The notes under the pieces are model-generated. The model searched no databases. It worked only from the letters and a program-made list of their open reading frames with translations, and had not been told where the DNA came from. The position numbers were made by a program, and so were the translations under genes. 11,346 nt of DNA from an uncultured Opitutia bacterium (GTDB lineage: Bacteria; Verrucomicrobiota; Verrucomicrobiia; Opitutales; UBA953), in NCBI GenBank assembly GCA_937874455.1, contig CALNBE010000285.1:1-11346 (forward strand), read 5' to 3'. How positions within the stretch are numbered: the first letter of the stretch is position 1; every line of letters starts with the position of its first letter. Below are positions 6,270 to 11,346 of this stretch, one piece after another.

Positions 6270-6575
6270 ATGAAAAAACCTCCGGAACAGCAACTGCGCG
6301 AGGACGCCTGGATCGGCGATGCCGTGCTCGGACTCTACGCGCGCCAGTGGCTGCTCGCCCACCATGGCCGAATCGACACCGCCGCCTTCATCGCCTTCAC
6401 CAGCAACCAATTCCTCTCCGGCCTCAGCGAGCCCACCCAAGTCGAGGCGACCATTGGTCGCTGCTACACCCGCGAGGGAATTTCCTCCGCCTTCGCCCAC
6501 ATCGAAGCCACCCTGCTCCCGCTTTTTCAAAAACATCAGGCCCGCCGCCAGCGCAGCCGCCACGCCGCGCACTAA
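6270..6575 (+). CDS. Mini-ribonuclease-III-like protein (RNase III domain)
   Basis: The product is 101 aa. The segment DAWIGDAVLGLYARQWLL (residues 12-29) strongly resembles the first catalytic motif of Mini-III (MrnC), where a YIGDA core supplies the catalytic aspartate, here D17. As in Mini-III, the acidic residues that precede this motif in classical RNase III are absent. FTSNQFLSGLSEPTQVEATIGR (43-64) could correspond to the following helices. The later AFAHIEATLLPLF (78-90) may stand for the second acidic motif. The protein is shorter than B. subtilis Mini-III (143 aa), and no dsRNA-binding domain is present. In Firmicutes Mini-III matures 23S rRNA; a similar role here is inference. The start at 6270 was chosen because upstream in-frame sequence is proline-rich and does not look coding. 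Nineteen bp separate it from the next gene, so they are probably co-transcribed. Confidence 0.6.
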   Translation: MKKPPEQQLREDAWIGDAVLGLYARQWLLAHHGRIDTAAFIAFTSNQFLSGLSEPTQVEATIGRCYTREGISSAFAHIEATLLPLFQKHQARRQRSRHAAH

Positions 6576-6594
6576 CACCCATCCGCCACGCACC

Positions 6595-7210
6595 ATGAAG
6601 ACCTCCGACTCCACCGTCCCCGGCCTCGCCCTGCTCGTGCTTGACGCGCAGGACGTTTTCCTCCGCGCCATTCCCGGCGGAGACGCCCTCCTCGCCAATT
6701 GCCGCTTCGCCGCGCAAGCCGCCCGGCTGCTGGACATTGATCTTTCGACCCTGGTGCGCAAGCGGCAACGCCGCCCGGTTGCTGGGCGTCCCGGTTGTGT
6801 TCACCGAGCAAACGCCCGCCAAGCTCGGTCCGACCCATCCCGATATTCTGGCCGCCGCGGAGGAAAAATCCCCCGTTTTCGCCAAGGACAGTTTTTCCGC
6901 TTTCGGCTGCGAGAGCTTTTCCTCCTGGCTGGCCGAAAACGATATCCGGCACTTGCTGGTTTGCGGACTCGAAACTCCCATCTGCATCTATCAAACCGCG
7001 CTCGACGCACTTGGGGCCGACATCGCCGTCACCCTGCTCAGCGACGCCATCGGCGCGCGCCGTTCCGCCGACCACGAGTCCGCCCGCCGCGCCTTGGAGA
7101 AAAAAACCGACTGCCACCTGCTCCCGTCCGAGACCATTTTTTACAGCATTCTTCGCTCCGCCCGGCATCCGCAATTCAAGGCCTTCACCGCTTTGGTGAA
7201 AAATCGGTAA
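6595..7210 (+). pseudogene. Isochorismatase-family cysteine hydrolase, frame disrupted
   Basis: The N-terminal part (from ATG 6595: MKTSDSTVPGLALLVLDAQD) and the C-terminal part (to the stop at 7210) lie in different frames. Together they make one isochorismatase-like hydrolase. The catalytic triad of the family is complete across the two: Asp17 in LLVLDAQ (codon 6643), Lys in VFAKDSFSAF (codon 6884) and Cys in CGLETPICIYQ (codon 6983). The break lies at 6734-6785, a 52-bp segment absent from the expected family layout. Removing it joins AARLL directly to GVPVVFTEQ and gives a normal 187-aa protein. As written, the upstream frame runs on to 7290 with an unrelated C-terminus. Substrate unknown; many members hydrolyse nicotinamide or other amides, not isochorismate. 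Either a real pseudogene, a strain mutation or an assembly fault. Confidence 0.82.
6718..6785 (+). repeat. Imperfect direct repeat bounding a 52-bp insertion
   Basis: GCCGCCCGGCTGCTGG (6718-6733) and GCCGCCCGGTTGCTGG (6770-6785) match at 15 of 16 positions and are 52 bp apart. Both encode the family segment AARLL. A shorter GCGCAAGC also recurs (6712-6719 and 6756-6763), but at an offset of 44. The 36 bp between the 16-mers do not copy the sequence upstream of the first repeat, so this is not a plain tandem duplication. Confidence 0.7.
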
Positions 7211-7247
7211 AATCCACCAAGGGGAAAACCCGCCAAGGCTCCTCCAC

Positions 7248-7279
7248 AAAAAAAGACCGCTGTTTCCAGCGGTCTTCTT
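7248..7279 (-). terminator. Terminator of ppdK, probably bidirectional
   Basis: AAGACCGCT (7253-7261) pairs with AGCGGTCTT (7268-7276) around the 6-nt loop GTTTCC. On the minus strand the arm runs into seven T residues (complement of 7254-7248), a strong terminator about 25 bp past the ppdK stop. On the plus strand the tail is CTTCTTT-like, so it may also end the transcript of the mini-III/isochorismatase pair. Confidence 0.85.
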
Positions 7280-7300
7280 TAAGGAGCTAATTCCGGGGAA

Positions 7301-10228
7301 TTATTTCTTCTTGGCCTTGGCGGCAACTTTCTTGGCAACCGGCTTTTTGGCGGCGGGTTTCTTGGCCGGAACGCTAGCGCGCTTTTCCTCGATCGCCGCT
7401 TGGGCAGCAGCCAAACGAGCGGTCGGCACGCGGTAAGGCGAGCAAGACACGTAGGCCAGTCCGAGCTTGTGGCAGAACTTCACCGAAGCCGGATCACCAC
7501 CGTGCTCACCGCAAATCCCGAGCTTGATGTCGGGGCGGGTGGCGCGGCCCTTGGCGGCGGCAATTTCCATCAGCTGGCCAACGCCGGTCTGGTCGATGGA
7601 GGCAAACGGGTTCTTCGGCAGAATTTCGTTTTCCTGATAAACACCGAGGAAGGCGCCGGAGTCGTCGCGGCTCATGCCCAGAGTGGTCTGGGTGAGGTCG
7701 TTGGTGCCGAAGCTGAAGAACTGCGCGGTCTGGGCAATCTCGTCAGCGGTGAGCGCGCCCCGGGGGACTTCGATCATCGTGCCGACCATGTAGCTCAGTT
7801 TCACCTTCTTTTCCTTCTGCACCTCGGCGGCAATGCGATGGATCACTTCGACCTGGAGATCGAGTTCCTTCTTGAAGCCCACCAGCGGCACCATCACTTC
7901 CGGCTTCACCTTGATGCCCTTTTTCTGGACATCGGCAGCCGCTTCGAAGATCGCGCGGGCCTGCATGGCGGTGATTTCCGGGTAGGCGATGCCGAGACGG
8001 CAACCGCGGTGACCGAGCATCGGGTTGAACTCGTGCAGGCTGGCCACGCGGTGCATGATTTCCTCGACGCTGATCTTCAGCTTCCGGGCCAGATCCATTT
8101 GCTGTTCCTTGGTCTGGGGGAGGAATTCGTGCAGCGGCGGGTCAAGCAGACGGATGGTCGCCGGCAGGCCCTTCAACGCGCGGAAGATTCCGACGAAGTC
8201 GGCGCGCTGGTAAGGCAGCAGCTTGGCCAGCGCTTCCTCGCGGGCGGCCAGGCTGGTGGCGAGGATCATCTCGCGCATCGCATCAATGCGCTCGCCTTCG
8301 AAGAACATGTGCTCGGTGCGGGTCAGGCCGATGCCGTTGGCACCAAAGGCCACCGCGGTGGCCGCCTGGGTCGGCGAGTCGGCGTTGGTGCGCACGTCGA
8401 GGCGGGTCGCCTTTTTGCACCAGTCCATGATCTGGACGAAGTTCTTGTAGTCGCTGGTCTTCTTGGCGGCGGCCTGATTCTTGATCAGACCGAGGATCAC
8501 GTCCGAAGGCGCGGTCTTGATTTGGCCGGCAAAAACTTCGCCAGTGGTGCCATCGATCGAAAGGAAATCCCCTTCCTTGAAGGTTTTCCCGTCAACCTTG
8601 AGGGTGCGGGCGGCGTAGTCGATATCGAGAGCCGACACACCGCAAACGCAGACGCGGCCCATTTGGCGGGCCACCAGCGCGGCGTGGGAGGAAACTCCGC
8701 CGCGGGCGGTCAGGATGCCTTCCGCCGCGATCATGCCGCGCAAGTCTTCCGGGGAGGTTTCGAGGCGGACCAGCAAAACCTTCTGGTTCTTGTGGGCGGC
8801 TTCCACCGCGCGCTCGGCGTTGAAGTAGATCTGGCCGGTGGCGGCACCGGGACCAGCGGGCAGGCCGCGGGCCACCAGCGTGGCGCTTTTCACCGCAGCG
8901 CGGTCAAACACCGGGGAGAGCACCTGGTCGAGCTGGTCGGCGGGCACGCGGGTTACCGCGGTTTCCCAGTCGATCAGTTTTTCCTTCACCATTTCGCAGG
9001 CGATGCGGACGGCGGCGACGCCGGTGCGCTTGCCGTTGCGGGTCTGGAGGAGATAAACGCGGCCTTCCTCGATGGTGAACTCCAAGTCCTGCATGTCGTG
9101 GAAGTGCTTTTCCAAAGTCTGGCGGAGCTTTTCCAGCTCGGCGTAGGGCTTCGGCATCACCTTCTTCAGCTTCTGCACGGGCTCCGGCGTGCGCACGCCG
9201 GCCACCACGTCTTCGCCCTGGGCGTTGACAAGGAATTCGCCGTAGAAAATTTTCTCGCCGGTCGCGGGGTCGCGGGTGAACGCCACGCCCGAACCTGAGT
9301 TGTCGCCAGTGTTGCCGAACACCATCGCCTGCACGTTGACCGCGGTGCCCCACTCGGAGGGAATGTTGTATTTGCGGCGGTAAACGATCGCGCGGTCATT
9401 CATCCAGGAACTGAACACGGCACCGACAGCGCCTTCCAGTTGGGTCCAGGGATTGGCCGGGAAGTCGTGCTTGGTGCGGGTCTTGACCAGCTTCTTGAAG
9501 CGGGCCACCAACTCCTGCAGGTCGGCGGCGGTCAGCGAGGCGTCGTCGATGTTTTCGTCGCCGTAGCGCTGCTTCTTCAGCTCGCTGATCACTTCCTCGA
9601 ACGGCTCATGGTCTTCGTCCGGAAGCTTCTGCACCCCGAGCACCACGTCGCCGTACATCTGCACGAAGCGACGGTAGCAATCCCAGGCGAAACGCTCGTT
9701 GTTGGTCACGCGGGCCAGGGCGACGACGCCCAGCAAGGGCAGGCCCACGCCCGTCAGCAAAAAGCCGGCCGATGCGCCCAGCAGGTTGCCGCCAGCGGCC
9801 ATGCCGACGACGGTGTCGTCGTTCAAGCCGAGGTTCAAAATGGTGTCCATCATGCCCGGCATGGAGTCGCGGGCACCGGAGCGCACGGCCACCAGCAAAG
9901 GAAATCCCTTGGCGTCGCCAAACTTTTTGCCGGTCTGTTTTTCCATCGCCAGGACGGCGTTGCGGACCTGGGCGCTGAAAAGGTTGGCCGGATAGCTGCG
10001 CTTGTTGGCGTAGAAATAGGTGCAGACTTCCGTGGTGATGGTGAAGCCCGGAGGCACCGGCAGCCCGATGCGGGCCATTTCCGCCAGGTTGGCACCCTTG
10101 CCGCCGAGAAGCGCGCGCATCGTGGAATTGCCATCTGTTTTCTTGCCGAACTCGTAAACGTATTTCGTTGACGAGGCAGATTTCTTGGCGGCCTTGGCAG
10201 GCGCCTTGCTCTTGGTTTTTTTAGCCAT
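7301..10228 (-). CDS. ppdK: Pyruvate, phosphate dikinase
   Basis: PPDK interconverts pyruvate + ATP + Pi and phosphoenolpyruvate + AMP + PPi. The product is 975 aa, longer than the usual 870-910. In order: N-terminal ATP-binding domain (about 22-400, with GGKGANLAEM at 42-51 and the RSGARDSMPGMMDT loop at 116-129), the phosphohistidine domain with H515 in ARGGVSSHAALVAR (508-521), and the C-terminal PEP/pyruvate barrel with GTNDLTQTTLG (841-851) and the catalytic cysteine C906 in GICGEHGGDP. The extra length comes from Lys/Ala-rich tails at both ends (about 2-21 and 955-975) and a hydrophobic insertion at about 144-173. The start is at MAKKTKSK (10228); an upstream in-frame ATG at 10279 adds 17 residues that look like untranslated leader. 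No Shine-Dalgarno; an A-rich leader precedes the ATG. It is flanked by its own terminator and lies downstream of gdhA on the same strand. Confidence 0.96.
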   Translation of the reverse strand: MAKKTKSKAPAKAAKKSASSTKYVYEFGKKTDGNSTMRALLGGKGANLAEMARIGLPVPPGFTITTEVCTYFYANKRSYPANLFSAQVRNAVLAMEKQTGKKFGDAKGFPLLVAVRSGARDSMPGMMDTILNLGLNDDTVVGMAAGGNLLGASAGFLLTGVGLPLLGVVALARVTNNERFAWDCYRRFVQMYGDVVLGVQKLPDEDHEPFEEVISELKKQRYGDENIDDASLTAADLQELVARFKKLVKTRTKHDFPANPWTQLEGAVGAVFSSWMNDRAIVYRRKYNIPSEWGTAVNVQAMVFGNTGDNSGSGVAFTRDPATGEKIFYGEFLVNAQGEDVVAGVRTPEPVQKLKKVMPKPYAELEKLRQTLEKHFHDMQDLEFTIEEGRVYLLQTRNGKRTGVAAVRIACEMVKEKLIDWETAVTRVPADQLDQVLSPVFDRAAVKSATLVARGLPAGPGAATGQIYFNAERAVEAAHKNQKVLLVRLETSPEDLRGMIAAEGILTARGGVSSHAALVARQMGRVCVCGVSALDIDYAARTLKVDGKTFKEGDFLSIDGTTGEVFAGQIKTAPSDVILGLIKNQAAAKKTSDYKNFVQIMDWCKKATRLDVRTNADSPTQAATAVAFGANGIGLTRTEHMFFEGERIDAMREMILATSLAAREEALAKLLPYQRADFVGIFRALKGLPATIRLLDPPLHEFLPQTKEQQMDLARKLKISVEEIMHRVASLHEFNPMLGHRGCRLGIAYPEITAMQARAIFEAAADVQKKGIKVKPEVMVPLVGFKKELDLQVEVIHRIAAEVQKEKKVKLSYMVGTMIEVPRGALTADEIAQTAQFFSFGTNDLTQTTLGMSRDDSGAFLGVYQENEILPKNPFASIDQTGVGQLMEIAAAKGRATRPDIKLGICGEHGGDPASVKFCHKLGLAYVSCSPYRVPTARLAAAQAAIEEKRASVPAKKPAAKKPVAKKVAAKAKKK

Positions 10229-10304
10229 TTTTTGATGGATGTGTTGTGTGTAAAAATTGGTGAGAAAGAGAATCGGCATTCTCCTCCTGGGCGGAAAGGG
10301 GCTT

Positions 10305-10333
10305 CACCAAAGGCATCGGCGTTGAACTGTCAA
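10305..10333 (-). promoter_or_regulatory. Candidate ppdK promoter
   Basis: On the minus strand a consensus TTGACA (10333-10328) is followed after 16 nt by TTTGGT (about 10311-10306), a weak -10. It lies about 80-105 bp upstream of the ppdK ATG and just past the gdhA terminator, where a promoter would be expected. The -35 match is perfect; the -10 is poor. Confidence 0.35.
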
Positions 10334-10388
10334 TGGGATAGGTGCTTCGCGAGGCATTCTTTCCCTTTTCCTTTCGCGAGAGCGGAGC

Positions 10389-10427
10389 AAAACAAAAACG
10401 GGCGGCGGAAATTTCCTCCGCCGCCCG
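10389..10427 (-). terminator. Intrinsic terminator of gdhA
   Basis: CGGGCGGCGGA (10399-10409) pairs with TCCGCCGCCCG (10417-10427), an 11-bp perfect GC-rich stem with a 7-nt loop. Read on the minus strand it is followed by TTTTTGTTTT (complement of 10398-10389). It lies about 24 bp past the gdhA stop and separates gdhA from ppdK. Confidence 0.88.
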
Positions 10428-10450
10428 CCGCGAAAAACGTCCCGCGCTTT

Positions 10451-11346
10451 TTACACAATGCCCTGCGCCAGCATCGCGTCGGCCACCTTCACAAAACCGG
10501 CGATGTTCGCGCCGTTCACGTAATTGATATAGCCGTCGTCGCCGCGTCCGTAGTGGACGCACGACTGGTGGATGGAGTGCATGATCAGGTGCAGCCGCTG
10601 GTCCACTTCGTCGCGGGTCCAGGAGAGGCGCATGGCGTTCTGACTCATTTCCAAACCGCTGGTCGCCACGCCGCCGGCGTTCGAGGCCTTGCCGGGCGCA
10701 TAGAGAATTTTCGCCGCGACAAAGGTATCCACCGCCTCCAGAGTCGAGGGCATGTTGGCGCCTTCGGCGACGCACAAGCAGCCGTTCTTCACCAGCGTGC
10801 GGGCGTCGTCACCGTTCAGTTCATTTTGCGTGGCGCAAGGCAGCGCGATGTCGCACGGCAAATGCCAGGGGGTTTTTCCTTCGAGGTATTCCAGTTTGAA
10901 TTCCTTTGCCAATTCGCTGATGCGGCCGCGGCGCTCGTTCTTCAATTCAAACATCCACTCCATCTGCTCGCGCGTGATCCCGCCGGGGATGTGCACGGTG
11001 CCGTTGGAGTCGGAGACGGAGATGACCTTCGCCCCAAGCTCCAAGCTTTTTTGCACCGCGAACTGCGACACGTTGCCGGAGCCGGAGATGGCCACGCGTT
11101 TTCCTTCGAAGCCGCCCCTGTTGTGCGTCTCCAACATTTCCTGCGCGAAGTAAACCGTGCCAAAACCGGTCGCCTCTGGGCGGAGCAAACTGCCGCCAAA
11201 GGGAATTCCTTTCCCGGTCAGCACGCTGGTAAACTGGTTCGCCAAGCGTTTGTACTGCCCGAACAAAAATCCGACCTCGCGCCCGCCCACGCCGATGTCG
11301 CCCGCGGGCACGTCGGTGTCCGCGCCAATGTGCCGGAACAGCTCCG
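10451..11346 (-). CDS. gdhA: NADP-type glutamate dehydrogenase, C-terminal part (cut by window edge)
   Basis: Glutamate dehydrogenase forms glutamate from 2-oxoglutarate and ammonium. About 297 codons are visible, against about 450 for the hexameric class, so roughly the first third lies beyond the window. The visible part opens with ELFRHIGADTDVPAGDIGVG, then GGSLLRPEATGFG, both hallmark blocks. The Rossmann fold follows, with GSGNVSQFA and a downstream SDSNG typical of NADP-preferring enzymes. It ends with YINYVNGANIAGFVKVADAM, the usual GdhA C-terminus. The open frame continues to the last base; an internal GTG at 11311 is inside the conserved VPAGDIG block and is not a start. The catalytic lysine lies outside the window. 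A strong terminator follows, so the downstream ppdK is probably transcribed separately. Confidence 0.95.
   Translation of the reverse strand, partial: ELFRHIGADTDVPAGDIGVGGREVGFLFGQYKRLANQFTSVLTGKGIPFGGSLLRPEATGFGTVYFAQEMLETHNRGGFEGKRVAISGSGNVSQFAVQKSLELGAKVISVSDSNGTVHIPGGITREQMEWMFELKNERRGRISELAKEFKLEYLEGKTPWHLPCDIALPCATQNELNGDDARTLVKNGCLCVAEGANMPSTLEAVDTFVAAKILYAPGKASNAGGVATSGLEMSQNAMRLSWTRDEVDQRLHLIMHSIHQSCVHYGRGDDGYINYVNGANIAGFVKVADAMLAQGIV

Noticed and set aside
6595..7290. Programmed +1 frameshift in the isochorismatase gene
   Set aside because: No slippery site, stop codon or stimulatory structure stands at the frame junction. The upstream frame stays open far past it. A 52-bp insertion explains the break better.
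7400..9298. 632-codon open frame on the plus strand across ppdK
   Set aside because: It is a shadow of ppdK, which has all catalytic motifs on the minus strand. The shadow product is His/Gly/Ala-rich with no recognisable domain.
10229..10279. 17-residue N-terminal extension of PPDK
   Set aside because: The Lys/Ala tail after MAKKTKSK already forms the natural start, and the upstream stretch looks like an A-rich leader.
10229..10450. Possible riboswitch or small gene between gdhA and ppdK
   Set aside because: The region holds the gdhA terminator, a candidate promoter and an A-rich leader. I saw no conserved riboswitch core and no coding-like small ORF.
1..11346. tRNA, rRNA, CRISPR, IS element, prophage or defence island
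   Set aside because: No cloverleaf, rRNA segment, regularly spaced repeat, transposase or phage-like gene was seen. Every large open region is accounted for by housekeeping genes.

Overview
The window reads as ordinary chromosomal backbone from a GC-rich bacterium. It looks most like a Verrucomicrobiota (Opitutales-like) genome. That placement is an inference from protein character: a PVC-type small protein, a lysine/alanine-tailed pyruvate phosphate dikinase, an orphan HpnH and an Opitutaceae-like isochorismatase-family protein. No rRNA or species marker is present. I see no tRNA, rRNA, CRISPR array, IS element or phage gene.

Layout from left to right. The 5' end of enolase (minus strand, cut by the edge) is divergent from trigger factor (tig, plus). 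tig converges on rpsU (bS21, minus), and each has its own hairpin terminator between them. rpsU is divergent from a radical-SAM HpnH-type gene (plus), which converges on endonuclease III (nth, minus). nth is the last of four same-strand genes: a PVC-type conserved hypothetical protein, a small lipoprotein, a secreted M23 peptidase, then nth. Divergent from that group is a plus-strand pair: a mini-ribonuclease-III-like gene and an isochorismatase-family hydrolase whose reading frame is broken by an apparent 52-bp insertion. A bidirectional terminator separates this pair from pyruvate phosphate dikinase (ppdK, minus), and the window closes with the 3' two thirds of NADP-type glutamate dehydrogenase (gdhA, minus).

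The genes form no single pathway. They cover central carbon metabolism (eno, ppdK), nitrogen assimilation (gdhA), translation and folding (rpsU, tig), DNA repair (nth), membrane lipid modification (hpnH) and the cell envelope (M23 peptidase, lipoprotein). I found no obvious new multi-gene system.

The points most worth a second look are: (i) the 52-bp frameshifting insertion between 15/16 direct repeats in the isochorismatase gene; (ii) an in-frame hydrophobic Gly-rich insertion of about 30 residues inside the PPDK nucleotide-binding domain, together with Lys/Ala tails at both ends; (iii) the absence of a Shine-Dalgarno sequence at all eleven start sites visible; (iv) the mini-III-like gene; and (v) a Cys/His-rich tail on HpnH.
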